A stretch of DNA of 64,000 nt from Kibdelosporangium sp. MJ126-NF4 (GCF_000826545.1 NZ_CDME01000015.1:264207-328206); one strand, 5' to 3'; shown: positions 16,436 through 24,187, counted from the first letter of the stretch. Made by a program: numbers and translations. Notes: a model not told the origin generated them from the sequence alone.

Positions 16436-19400
16436 TCACCGCACAGTGAATTCGTCGAACACCGCGCGGGTGACCTGCCCCGGGTAGTGGAGATTGACCG
16501 CGCTGGCAGTCATTCCCGCGTCCACAACGCCCGATGTGGACGGGATGTTCGCCGTTCCGACCTGCCGCCAGCCAGTTCCGTCGTCACTGAGGAACGCCGT
16601 GTAGGTCGTGCCCGCGCGCTGGAGTTTCAGCCACACCGGACGGGAACTCGGGCCGCCGCCAGCCCAGCCATCGAGTTTGCCGTCACCGTCGCCGTCCCAC
16701 ATGAACTCCGGGCCGTGCTGAGCCGTCATCACGAGCACCGCGTATCCGCCACGGTCGGGCGCGGTCAGGTCGTTGGCGACCGCTATTCCGGCCTTGGCGA
16801 CAGGCCCGCTGCCGTCCTGGCTGCTCACCCTGGCCACCACGGATGAGCCGTCATTCAGGACGTTGCCCGAATAGATCGCACCTTTTTCGTCCACCCAGCC
16901 GGACAGATCACGGCCACCGCTCCAGATGGCGAACTTTCCTGTGCCTGACTGCGCGTACTGGGTGTCCGTGGTCGAGTGGGTCCGGTAGGGCGCGGCGATC
17001 GGGCCGGGCTGGGGCTCGACGGTCAGTGTGACCTGATCCTGGACGACCTCACCGCGGTGAAAGCCGACCCGCGCGGTGAGGACGTGCGCGCCCCAGTCCA
17101 CTTGAGACGGGACGGTCACCGCGAAGCGAGCCGTGACAGTCTCCATGTTCCGGACCACCGGGAAACGCGCGGTGTCAATCGGCACGGCCTGCCAGCCCGC
17201 GGGGACGTTCAGGCTCATCTCCGCGCCGACGACGGGCATCCGGCGCCAGTTCGCGAACCGCACCGTCACCTCCACGGTCCGGCCCGCGCTCGTGGCCGCC
17301 CGCTCCGGCGTGGCGATGGCGACGGGAGTCCGCGGCGCGAGCTCGCGGGACACCTCGTATGGATCGCCGGATGCCTTGACCGGGAACGGATGCGTCTGCC
17401 TGCTCCACGCGTCCTCCCAGGCGAACCAGTCGACGGCGGCCGGTTCGCGGCCCTCGGCCAGCGCGGTGGCGAGTGTGTCGAAGTACTTCGCCCAGCGTGG
17501 CCGGTAGAAGTCCGCCATCAGCCCGGCCCAGTCCCGGTTGGCGTAGTCGTGCAGGCCACCTTCGTCGCTGGCGCGGCGGTGTCCCCACACTGTCAGGATC
17601 GAGCGGGCGTCCCATTCCAACTGTGCCCGCTCGGCTTTGCTTCCGGCCCAGGACTTCGCTCGTTCCAGCCACGGTCCGAGCATGAATTCCGGCCGTGTGC
17701 CGAGGATCTGTTCAGCGGAGTCGATCAGCGCGAGGAACTCCCTGGACAGGGCACGGAATCGAGGCAGGTCCTTGGCCTCGTACGCGGCGCGCACGGCGGG
17801 AAGCAGCGTGCGAGTACGGTCGGACAGCACTTGCCTGGTCACATCGACAAGGTCGTACTGATACGTGTCGGCGCGCCGCAACTGTGGTCCGGCACGCAAC
17901 AACAGCCGCCACGCCTCGGTGAACAGGTCCGGGTCGTGCCGGATCTGCGGCGGCCCCCACGTCGATGCCGTCGTCGCGGTCAGGTTCGGGCGTGCGGCCG
18001 CCAGAGATTCCGCCGCGCCCATCACCCCGGCGACGTTGTCCGCACGGGTGCCGTACACCGTGCGCAGCAGGACGTCCCACGCCTGCACGGCGTCCGGGTT
18101 TCGTGTGCCGTACCGGGCATGGGCGTAGTCGGCGATCCACTGCTGGGTGTTGATCGGTGTGGAGCGCCAGATCATGTCGGCCATCAGATCCAGCACGACC
18201 GGGTTCTGATCGGTTCCCTCCATCGCGATCGCGACGGCGTTGAGGTTGCCGCGTTGGGGGGACTGCAGCGCGGCGGGCAGGCTTTTCGCCATCTCCTCGA
18301 GGTTTCCGTACATCCCGCTGCGACCGCCGCCGTTCTGCAGGATGCCCCACGCCCATGACGCGCCCCAGAACGCGTCCGTCTCCGACCAGCGGGGATCGTT
18401 GTCGGCGTTGATGTCCAGCACGAGCAGTTTGCTCTTGTCGACCGCCTCGACGAGTTCCCGGCGCGGATTGGTCTGCCACGCCTGCGTGACCCACAGGGCG
18501 GACGGGTCCGCCCGGCGCATCGCCTGCTCGATCCCCTTGGCGGCGGCGGGAATGTCCACGTCACCGACTTGGCCGCCCTCATGCAGGATGTCGACGGCAT
18601 ACGCACCGGTCGTGCCGAACCGCTCCTTCTGGTTGCGGTAGAACGTGTCGGCGACGCGCTGGTACTCCGGTGTGCCGGGATCCAGCCAGCCGGGCCGGTC
18701 GAACCCGACCCATTCGCCCTGCGGGACAACCTTGGCACCGGGGTTGCGCGCGGCGAAGCCGTCCGGCACCAGACCGCTGAACCCCGGCAGGACCGGGGTG
18801 ATGCCGAGTGACCGCATCCGGTCGGCGATCCTGCTGCCCAGCGCCGCCCGGCGCTGGATCAGGTCGAGCGAGATCGGGCCGCCGAACGCGGACATGTTGC
18901 TCATCCACTGCCACGGCTGGTGCGCGGGCAGCACGATCCACGCCCGGATCTCCGCGTCGGAGTAGCCGAACCGGCGGAACGTGTCGTACCAGACGATCTC
19001 CTGGCCGACCGGCAGCAGCACCAGGTTCATCCCCTTGGCCGCGAGCAGGTCGATCTCCCGTTCCCAGCGTGCCCAGTCCCAGTACGGCGAGGTGTAGCCG
19101 AACTGCGTGAAGTTGTAGATGTACCGGTGCCGGTAGGGGGTGCGCAGCCGGATCGGGGCCGCGGGCGCGGGCAGGATTTGGCCGAGGTCAAGCTGATCCG
19201 CGCCCCAGGACACTTGGCCGTGCGCGACATGCCGGAGGTAGTGGTCGAACGCGGAGGTCAACGCGGTCGTGCTCGTCCCGGAAAGCACGATCCGTCCGCG
19301 CCTGCCCGCGACCTCGAACGCGTCACCGTCCGATGAGGACGGCAACGCTCTGAGCTCGAACTGGTTGGCGTAGCGCGGGGCCAGCCGGGAGATGACGTCT

Positions 19401-19534
19401 CGCGCTGGTCTTGTGTCCCAGGCTTCGGCGGCGTGCACCGGAGTCACAGCGACCGTGACAGCGGTGACAGCGGCGACAACCAGGACGTGTCCGAAGCGCA
19501 GAGCCAACACCGCCGCCACCTCCACGATGCTCAT
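16436..19534 (-). CDS. Secreted GH89 alpha-N-acetylglucosaminidase
   Basis: A 1032-residue exported glycosidase. After a signal peptide (about 1-36) come a NAGLU N-terminal domain, a TIM barrel with YNFTQFGYTSPYWDWARWE, DILHEGG (about 315) and the catalytic-type Glu in AMEGTDQNP (about 438), a helical C-domain, an NPCBM-associated NEW3-like beta domain (about 720-830) and a C-terminal LamG/DUF1349-like jelly roll (about 850-1030). GH89 enzymes release alpha-linked GlcNAc from mucin- or heparan-like glycans. An alternative GTG start at 19510 has a near-ideal GGAGGT site 6 nt upstream and still leaves a good signal peptide; ATG 19534 has only a weak site. Confidence 0.92.
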   Translation of the reverse strand: MSIVEVAAVLALRFGHVLVVAAVTAVTVAVTPVHAAEAWDTRPARDVISRLAPRYANQFELRALPSSSDGDAFEVAGRRGRIVLSGTSTTALTSAFDHYLRHVAHGQVSWGADQLDLGQILPAPAAPIRLRTPYRHRYIYNFTQFGYTSPYWDWARWEREIDLLAAKGMNLVLLPVGQEIVWYDTFRRFGYSDAEIRAWIVLPAHQPWQWMSNMSAFGGPISLDLIQRRAALGSRIADRMRSLGITPVLPGFSGLVPDGFAARNPGAKVVPQGEWVGFDRPGWLDPGTPEYQRVADTFYRNQKERFGTTGAYAVDILHEGGQVGDVDIPAAAKGIEQAMRRADPSALWVTQAWQTNPRRELVEAVDKSKLLVLDINADNDPRWSETDAFWGASWAWGILQNGGGRSGMYGNLEEMAKSLPAALQSPQRGNLNAVAIAMEGTDQNPVVLDLMADMIWRSTPINTQQWIADYAHARYGTRNPDAVQAWDVLLRTVYGTRADNVAGVMGAAESLAAARPNLTATTASTWGPPQIRHDPDLFTEAWRLLLRAGPQLRRADTYQYDLVDVTRQVLSDRTRTLLPAVRAAYEAKDLPRFRALSREFLALIDSAEQILGTRPEFMLGPWLERAKSWAGSKAERAQLEWDARSILTVWGHRRASDEGGLHDYANRDWAGLMADFYRPRWAKYFDTLATALAEGREPAAVDWFAWEDAWSRQTHPFPVKASGDPYEVSRELAPRTPVAIATPERAATSAGRTVEVTVRFANWRRMPVVGAEMSLNVPAGWQAVPIDTARFPVVRNMETVTARFAVTVPSQVDWGAHVLTARVGFHRGEVVQDQVTLTVEPQPGPIAAPYRTHSTTDTQYAQSGTGKFAIWSGGRDLSGWVDEKGAIYSGNVLNDGSSVVARVSSQDGSGPVAKAGIAVANDLTAPDRGGYAVLVMTAQHGPEFMWDGDGDGKLDGWAGGGPSSRPVWLKLQRAGTTYTAFLSDDGTGWRQVGTANIPSTSGVVDAGMTASAVNLHYPGQVTRAVFDEFTVR

Positions 19535-19629
19535 TTGTGCTCAGTTAGGCCACTAAACACACAATGTTGGACATCCGTCAACAGGTGAAGACGTTTACAG
19601 AGCAGCGCTACCCGGTCAGCGGGACACCC

Positions 19630-20406
19630 TCAGTCGCGGCAGAGGATCTCGCCATGCAGGATGGCGATCCAGCCGTCGGGCGCGGCGGCCCACTCCCGCC
19701 AGCCTTCGGAAATCGCCTCGAGGTCGGCGCGGGTGGCGTAGCCGTAGGAGACCGCGTGCTCGGCGATCTTCGTGTGCAGGATCCGGTCCGCCCACATCCC
19801 GCCCCACCACGCGCGTTCCTCGGGCGCGGCGAAACACCAGACCGAACCGCTGCTGACGACCTCGGCGAACCCGGCCGCCCGCGCCCACGACGACAGCCTG
19901 CGGCCCGCGTCGGGCTCGCCGCCGTTGTGCCGCGCGATCTTCCGGTAGAGCGCCAGCCAGTCGTCCAGAACCGGTACCTCCGGGTACCACGTGAACCCGC
20001 CGTAGTCGGAGTCCCGCGCGGCCACAAGTCCTTTGCCGACGCGGCGCATCTCCTTGAGCGCGCCGATCGGGTCGTGCACGTGTTGCAGCACTTGGTGTGC
20101 GTGCACCACGTCGAACGCGTTGTCCTCGTACGGCAAGGCGTGTACGTCTGCCACGTCGAAGCGGACATTGGGCTGCTTCACATAGTCCTGCGCCAGCGCG
20201 AGGGCTTCCGGCACGGGTTCGATCGCGGTGACCCGGTCGACCAGACCGGCCAGGTCGGCGGTGATCGTCCCCGGACCGCAGCCCACGTCCAAAAGGGACA
20301 TCTCGGCGGTCAGGTGCGGCAGCAGGTAAGCCGCCGAATTCGCGGCCGTCCTGGTCCGGTGCGACCGGAGTACGGCTTCATGGTGTCCATGGGTGTAGGT
20401 CGACAC
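19630..20406 (-). CDS. Class I SAM-dependent methyltransferase (UbiE/Methyltransf_25-like)
   Basis: A 258-residue enzyme with motif I LLDVGCGPGT (38-47), motif II acid in TAIEPVPEAL, and post-motif FDVVHAHQVLQHV. The C-terminal half has a conserved WWGGMWADRI segment common to an actinobacterial group annotated as methyltransferases without known substrate. It is followed on the same strand by the GH89 gene after 95 nt. It is not obviously part of glycan breakdown. Confidence 0.85.
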   Translation of the reverse strand: MSTYTHGHHEAVLRSHRTRTAANSAAYLLPHLTAEMSLLDVGCGPGTITADLAGLVDRVTAIEPVPEALALAQDYVKQPNVRFDVADVHALPYEDNAFDVVHAHQVLQHVHDPIGALKEMRRVGKGLVAARDSDYGGFTWYPEVPVLDDWLALYRKIARHNGGEPDAGRRLSSWARAAGFAEVVSSGSVWCFAAPEERAWWGGMWADRILHTKIAEHAVSYGYATRADLEAISEGWREWAAAPDGWIAILHGEILCRD

Positions 20407-20444
20407 CTCCCCACGGTAACCGCGTATCTCGCGGGTTGGGAGTG

Positions 20445-21059
20445 CTATCTCAGATTATGGATATTGAGCTCCCGTCGCAGATTGGCCCGTGCCTGCCGGT
20501 CCCAGCGCGCACTACCGGCCGGGGTGTGGAAAAGGGCATCACGGTCGAGCAGAGTGCGCAGTACCGCAGCCCTTCCCTGGCGCCACGCGTCATCCGGAAC
20601 GCCCGAGTACTCCATTCGGACGGCGACCGCGTAGTTGTCGTACACGTCCGGTTCCGCGCCGAGGATGGACAGGTCAGCGTCGAGCAGAATGTGGGCCAGC
20701 TCGTCGTCGGACTGATGGCCGAGCGTCGCGAGCACGAGCTCCTCGACTTTCACGATGTGCGAATCGGGCACGCCCGCTGCCGTCAGGTGCTGTCTGGCCC
20801 ACTCGGCGCTGGCTCGCTCGTCGTCGCCCGGCTTGGCGTCGTAGACGACATCGTGCGTGCAGATCGCCAACGCCAGGATCGCCCAGTCCTGCGTTGACAC
20901 GTCAGCGATGGCACGCGCCTCACGCAGCACAGCCGTCACGTGCTCAGCGTTGTGATAAGCGCGGTGCGGCTCTCCGTAACGCCGTACTAGTTCCCGTGCC
21001 GCGTCGGTCGGTTTGCCGCCGAGCTGGCGGACCGCCTGGTTCCACTCGTCTTCCACCAA
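20445..21059 (-). CDS. HD-superfamily metal-dependent phosphohydrolase
   Basis: A 204-residue predicted metal enzyme. The metal ligands appear as YHNAEH (35-40), the HD pair THD (H69, D70) and a further Asp in LLDADLSILG (about 129), a pattern typical of the small YfbR-like/'predicted metal-dependent HD' family. The reaction is unknown (nucleotide or phospho-ester hydrolysis). It starts 110 nt from the divergent chitinase gene, so the dre-like operator between them could affect it too. Confidence 0.85.
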   Translation of the reverse strand: MVEDEWNQAVRQLGGKPTDAARELVRRYGEPHRAYHNAEHVTAVLREARAIADVSTQDWAILALAICTHDVVYDAKPGDDERASAEWARQHLTAAGVPDSHIVKVEELVLATLGHQSDDELAHILLDADLSILGAEPDVYDNYAVAVRMEYSGVPDDAWRQGRAAVLRTLLDRDALFHTPAGSARWDRQARANLRRELNIHNLR

Positions 21060-21085
21060 CCAAGGCTAGCGGTCACGACGGGGGA

Positions 21086-21101
21086 TTTGGTCTAGACAAC
21101 T
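21086..21101. promoter_or_regulatory. DasR-responsive (dre-like) operator before the chitinase gene
   Basis: TTTGGTCTAGACAACT differs at few positions from the Streptomyces dre consensus (ACTGGTCTAGACCAGT-like), keeping the core TGGTCTAGAC. It lies 68 nt before the chitinase ATG and just upstream of a -10-like CACAATAT (21117-21124). In Streptomyces, DasR represses chitinase genes at such sites and is released by phosphorylated amino sugars. The site is seen directly; DasR itself is not in this window. Confidence 0.75.
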
Positions 21102-21168
21102 TACCGATCCGGTTCGCACAATATGGGTCCGGTGGCACCCCTGCCAAGCCACCCGATGGAGGGCCGCA

Positions 21169-22938
21169 ATGTCGCGATCCAGCCTGCGGAGACTGTCCGC
21201 GTTGCTCACCGCGTTCGCCATGACCGCAACGGCCTTCGTGGCCGGGGCCGCACCGGCCGGTGCGGCCAATCTGCTCAGCAATCCCGGGTTCGAGGACGGG
21301 TCCACGTCGGGCTGGGCCTGCCAGAGCGGCACCGCCGTGGCCAGCCCGGTGCGCACCGGGAGCTACGCGCTCGCGTCGACCGACTTCGGCCGGTGCGCGC
21401 AGACCGTCTCGGTCGTCCCCAACACCACGTACGCGGTTTCCGCGTGGGTACGCGGTAATCCCGTCTACCTGGGAGTCACGGGCGGGTCGTCGACCTGGAC
21501 GGCCGCGACCGGCTACGCCGAGCTGAAGCTCAGCTTCACCACGGGCGCCAGCCAGACGTCCGCCGAGCTGTACCTGCACGGCTGGTACGGCGCGGGAACG
21601 TTCAACGTCGACGACGTCGCACTGGACGGTCCGGGCGGCGGAACACCGGGAGCCCCTGGCACGCCAGGGAATCCGGCTGCGGGCGCGGTCACGAACTCGT
21701 CCGTCGCGCTGTCGTGGGGCGCCTCGGCCGGGACGGTCACCGGCTACCGCGTCTACGAGGGCAGCACGGTCCGAGCGACCGTCACCGGCACGTCGACCAC
21801 GATCTCCGGGCTGACGGCGTGCACGACCCACAGCTACTCCGTGGCCGCGTACAACAGCGCGGGCGAGTCCGCGAAGACCACGCAGGTTTCCGCGACCACC
21901 ACGGGCTGCCCGTCGACCGGGCTGCCGAAGCACGCGCTGATCGGCTACCTGCACGCGAGCTTCGCCAACGGCTCCGGCTACCTGCGGATGGCCGACGTGC
22001 CCGACGCGTGGGACATCGTCAACCTCGCGTTCGGCGAGCCGACGTCGGTCACCTCCGGTGACATCCGGTTCCGCCAGTGCCCGGTCGCCGAGTGCCCTGG
22101 CGTGGAGTCCGAGGCCGACTTCATCGCCGCCATCAAGGCCAAGCAGGCCAAGGGCAAGAAGGTGCTGATCTCGATCGGCGGCCAGAACGGCCAGGTGCAG
22201 CTCACCTCGACCGGCGCGCGGGACGCGTTCGTCAACTCGGTCAGCGCGATCATCGACAAGTACGGCCTCGACGGCCTTGACGTCGACTTCGAGGGCCACT
22301 CGCTGTACCTGAACTCGGGCGACACCGACTTCCGCAACCCGACGACGCCGGTGATCGTGAACCTGATCTCCGCGTTGCGCACGCTGAAGAACAAGTACGG
22401 CTCGCGGTTCGTGCTCACGATGGCCCCGGAGACGTTCTTCGTCCAGGTCGGTTACCAGTTCTACGGCGGTTCGGGCGGTTCCGACAACCGCACCGGCTCG
22501 TACCTGCCGGTGATCCACGCGATGCGGGACGCGCTGACCGTGCTGCACGTCCAGGACTACAACTCCGGCCCGGTGATGGGCCTGGACAACGTGTACCACA
22601 ACATGGGCGGCGCGGAGTTCCACATCGCGATGACCGACATGGTCAAGGCGGGCTTCAAGGTCGCCAACACCGGCCAGACGTTCCCCGGGCTGCGTGAGGA
22701 CCAGATCGCGTTCGGCCTGCCCGCCGCAGTCAGCGCGGGCAATGGGCACACCGCGCCCGCACAGGTGCAGGCGGCGGTGAACTGTCTGGCACGCAACCAG
22801 GGCTGCGGCGGGTACACCTTGCGGGGCGGCGCTTCCCCGGCGTTCCGCGGGCTGATGACGTGGTCGATCAACTGGGACCGTTACTACAACTGGGAGTTCC
22901 AGAACAGCCACGAGCCGTTCCTGAACGCACTGCCCTAG
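21169..22938 (+). CDS. Secreted GH18 chitinase with CBM and FnIII domains
   Basis: A 589-residue exported enzyme: signal peptide (1-33, ending AGAA), a CenC-like carbohydrate-binding domain (about 34-150, NLLSNPGFEDG), a Gly/Pro linker, a fibronectin III domain (about 165-245), and a GH18 barrel (about 255-588) with the catalytic motif DGLDVDFEG (about 368-376; catalytic Glu about 375) and the substrate strand LISIGGQNG. It is expected to cut chitin to chito-oligosaccharides outside the cell. Domain order matches Streptomyces family-18 chitinases of the ChiC/ChiD type. The dre-like site upstream implies amino-sugar control. Confidence 0.95.
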   Translation: MSRSSLRRLSALLTAFAMTATAFVAGAAPAGAANLLSNPGFEDGSTSGWACQSGTAVASPVRTGSYALASTDFGRCAQTVSVVPNTTYAVSAWVRGNPVYLGVTGGSSTWTAATGYAELKLSFTTGASQTSAELYLHGWYGAGTFNVDDVALDGPGGGTPGAPGTPGNPAAGAVTNSSVALSWGASAGTVTGYRVYEGSTVRATVTGTSTTISGLTACTTHSYSVAAYNSAGESAKTTQVSATTTGCPSTGLPKHALIGYLHASFANGSGYLRMADVPDAWDIVNLAFGEPTSVTSGDIRFRQCPVAECPGVESEADFIAAIKAKQAKGKKVLISIGGQNGQVQLTSTGARDAFVNSVSAIIDKYGLDGLDVDFEGHSLYLNSGDTDFRNPTTPVIVNLISALRTLKNKYGSRFVLTMAPETFFVQVGYQFYGGSGGSDNRTGSYLPVIHAMRDALTVLHVQDYNSGPVMGLDNVYHNMGGAEFHIAMTDMVKAGFKVANTGQTFPGLREDQIAFGLPAAVSAGNGHTAPAQVQAAVNCLARNQGCGGYTLRGGASPAFRGLMTWSINWDRYYNWEFQNSHEPFLNALP

Positions 22939-22950
22939 TCGAGAACGTGT

Positions 22951-22979
22951 ATGGGGGCGGCCGATAGGGTCGCCCCCAT
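22951..22979. terminator. 9-bp GC hairpin between chitinase and pentapeptide genes
   Basis: ATGGGGGCG (22951-22959) and CGCCCCCAT (22971-22979) are perfect complements with an 11-nt loop. The repeat begins 12 nt after the chitinase stop. Both ATG codons that could start the next gene (22951 and 22978) lie in its arms, so it may end chitinase transcription or shut translation of the next gene when folded. No T-tract follows. Confidence 0.55.
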
Positions 22980-23541
22980 GAGTCGTAGCGCGAACCTGGC
23001 CGAGCACGATTTCGAGGACGAGGTCGCGTACCGCGGGCTCGACTACACGGGACTCGACTTGTCCGGTCGTGCCGTGCGGTCGCTTGAGGTCGAGGAGTGC
23101 CGGTTCACCGACTGCGACATGGCGAACGTGCACGCGAGCCAGGCGACCATGGCGGACTGCACGCTGCGCAACAGCCGGATGACCGGGTCGAAGTGGCCGG
23201 AAGGGGTCTTCCGGGATGTCGTCTTCGAGTCGTGCCGGATCGACCTGTCCAGCTTCCGGTTCGCCACGTTCCGGCGGACCGTGTTCCGGGACTGCAATCT
23301 CAGGGAAACCGACTTCCAGGACGCGGACCTGCGGCGGATCCGGTTCGAGTCGTGTGACCTGCGCGGCGCCCAGTTCGCGAACGCGCAACTCGACGCGGCC
23401 ACGTTCACCGACTGCCACCTGCTCGGCATCGGCGGCGTGACCAGCCTCCGAGGCGCCATTGTGGACAGTGACGACCTCGGCGGCCTCGCCTACAGCCTGG
23501 CGGCAGCACTGGGGATCAAGATCAGCGACCGCCGAGGGTGA
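22978..23541 (+). CDS. Pentapeptide-repeat protein
   Basis: A 187-residue cytoplasmic protein. From about residue 25 to 160 it has tandem A(D/N)Lxx-like repeats (for example RFTDCDMANVHASQATMADC, NLRETDFQDADLRRIRFESC) that fold as a right-handed quadrilateral beta helix. Several members mimic DNA and protect gyrase (Qnr/MfpA), but most are of unknown role. ATG 22978 lies in the hairpin; an in-frame ATG at 22951 would add nine residues. It ends 83 nt before the leader mini-ORF, which has its own promoter-like sequence. Confidence 0.82.
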   Translation: MSRSANLAEHDFEDEVAYRGLDYTGLDLSGRAVRSLEVEECRFTDCDMANVHASQATMADCTLRNSRMTGSKWPEGVFRDVVFESCRIDLSSFRFATFRRTVFRDCNLRETDFQDADLRRIRFESCDLRGAQFANAQLDAATFTDCHLLGIGGVTSLRGAIVDSDDLGGLAYSLAAALGIKISDRRG

Positions 23542-23555
23542 TCCGGAAAATGGCG

Positions 23556-23585
23556 TTGACGCGAATGTGCGCCATCGTCCATAGT
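23556..23585 (+). promoter_or_regulatory. Promoter-like sequence of the leader ORF/tRNA unit
   Basis: TTGACG (23556-23561) and CATAGT (23580-23585) are spaced by 18 nt, a reasonable sigma-70/HrdB-type match, 40 nt before the leader ORF start. It is the only promoter-like sequence I see between the pentapeptide gene and the first tRNA. Confidence 0.5.
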
Positions 23586-23624
23586 TCTCCCATCAAACGC
23601 CGATTCGAGCACCGGAGGGACACC

Positions 23625-23708
23625 ATGGCCAGCAAGTCGCTACTGCTGCAGCAATCATCCCGGCTCGAACTGAAGCTCGAACTCGAGCTCGGCAGGCTCC
23701 CGTTGTGA
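23625..23708 (+). CDS. 27-residue Leu/Glu-rich leader-like peptide
   Basis: A short ORF with an excellent GGAGG site ending 6 nt before ATG. The peptide begins MASKSLLLQQ and ends with LELKLELELGRLPL. Ten of 27 residues are Leu, 4 Ser, 3 Glu, 2 Lys and 2 Gln. There is no signal peptide or known domain. An intrinsic terminator starts 22 nt after the stop and tRNA genes follow. Codons AAG(2), TCG(1), CTG(3), CAA(1), CTC(5), GAA(2) and GAG(1) are exactly complementary to the seven anticodons of the downstream tRNA array. This suggests a leader peptide whose translation senses charged tRNA supply. A free-standing amphipathic peptide is the alternative. Confidence 0.72.
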   Translation: MASKSLLLQQSSRLELKLELELGRLPL

Positions 23709-23732
23709 CATAACCGGTCACGCAAGGGAGCC
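23695..23732 (+). promoter_or_regulatory. Alternative hairpin competing with the terminator
   Basis: GGCTCCC (23695-23701) pairs with GGGAGCC (23726-23732), and GTGAC (23705-23709) with GTCAC (23717-23721), leaving a 7-nt loop. It spans the last leader codons and stop codon, and its 3' arm uses the first three bases of the terminator stem (23730-23732), reducing the terminator's lower stem from 7 to 4 bp. A ribosome finishing the leader would melt it; a ribosome stalled upstream would leave it free to form. Confidence 0.5.
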
Positions 23733-23768
23733 GCCCCCGTCGGAGAACCGACAAGGGCGGCTTTCTTT
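23730..23768 (+). terminator. Intrinsic terminator / attenuator before the tRNA array
   Basis: The stem is 23730-23743 with 23748-23761 (7 bp, a 2x2 CC/AA internal loop, then 5 bp), the loop is AGAA, and TTTCTTT (23762-23768) follows. The first tRNA nucleotide is at 23785, only 16 nt further on, so the array appears to depend on read-through of this terminator. Confidence 0.8.
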
Positions 23769-23784
23769 ATGTCCTGCCGTGCAT

Positions 23785-23856
23785 GGCCGATTCGGCTAAC
23801 GGTCAGGCCGCCATGCTTTCACCATGGAAGCCCGGGTTCGACTCCCGGATCGGCTG
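23785..23856 (+). tRNA. tRNA-Glu (anticodon UUC)
   Basis: A 72-nt cloverleaf: acceptor GGCCGAT/ATCGGCT (G1-U72 wobble), D stem GGCT/GGCC, anticodon stem CCATG/CATGG with loop CTTTCAC (U33, anticodon TTC), T arm CCGGG-TTCGACT-CCCGG, discriminator G. CCA is not encoded. Its codon GAA occurs twice in the upstream leader ORF. It is first in the array. Confidence 0.88.
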
Positions 23857-23869
23857 CTGTGCGCACGAC

Positions 23870-23941
23870 GGCGCGTTGGTCCAGTGGAATGGACGTCGGT
23901 CTCTCACACCGAAGACACGGGTTCGACTCCCGTACGCGTCA
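23870..23941 (+). tRNA. tRNA-Glu (anticodon CUC)
   Basis: A 72-nt cloverleaf: acceptor GGCGCGT/ACGCGTC (G2-U71 wobble), D stem GTCC/GGAC, anticodon stem TCGGT/ACCGA with loop CTCTCAC (anticodon CTC), T arm ACGGG-TTCGACT-CCCGT. The discriminator is A, where bacterial tRNA-Glu normally has G. CCA is not encoded. Its codon GAG occurs in the leader ORF. Confidence 0.87.
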
Positions 23942-23942
23942 C

Positions 23943-24186
23943 GCGGTCCTAGTGGTTGCGACTGGGAGTTCGTTGGGGGTATTCGGCGGATCCAGGTTTT
24001 CGCTGGGCGTGCCGGACGAAGGGGCCGGTACCTCTGTTGTACCGGCGCCTTTGGCCGGTGCGGTCAGCGGGAAGCTGGGCCGTCGAGACCCCCGACAGAC
24101 TCCCGGTCGTGACCACTAGCCCAACTGGGAGAGGCACCAGGCCGAGATCCTGGCCAGTGGGGGTTCGACTCCCCCGGACCGCACCA
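23943..24186 (+). tRNA. Interrupted tRNA, anticodon GAG (Leu codons), with internal 165-nt insertion
   Basis: The 5' acceptor strand GCGGTCC (23943-23949) plus TA is separated from the rest (24117-24186) by a long hairpin insertion. Joined, the parts form a class I cloverleaf: acceptor GCGGTCC/GGACCGC (perfect), D stem GCC/GGC, anticodon stem CCAGG/CCTGG with loop CCGAGAT (C at 33, anticodon GAG), variable CCAGT, T arm GGGGG-TTCGACT-CCCCC, A73, and an encoded CCA (24184-24186). The short variable arm is unlike any normal tRNA-Leu. The codon CTC occurs five times in the leader. It may be broken, or tolerated because the insert closes on itself. Confidence 0.7.
23950..24118 (+). repeat. Long imperfect hairpin inserted between acceptor and D arms
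   Basis: The arms 23950-23980 and 24088-24118 pair over about 31 positions with one mismatch and several G-U pairs (for example 23957-24111, 23963-24105, 23970-24098, 23974-24094). An apical 8-bp stem GCCGGTAC/GTACCGGC (24024-24031/24039-24046) closes a 7-nt loop. CTAG at both borders suggests a 2-4 bp target duplication, as for a MITE. The number of G-U pairs would also suit selection on RNA structure. No coding content is seen. Confidence 0.7.
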
Positions 24187-24187
24187 A

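Noticed and set aside
21073..23418. A 781-codon minus-strand frame across the chitinase
   Set aside because: Shadow of the GH18 chitinase and pentapeptide genes, with low-complexity Arg/Val/Gly content.
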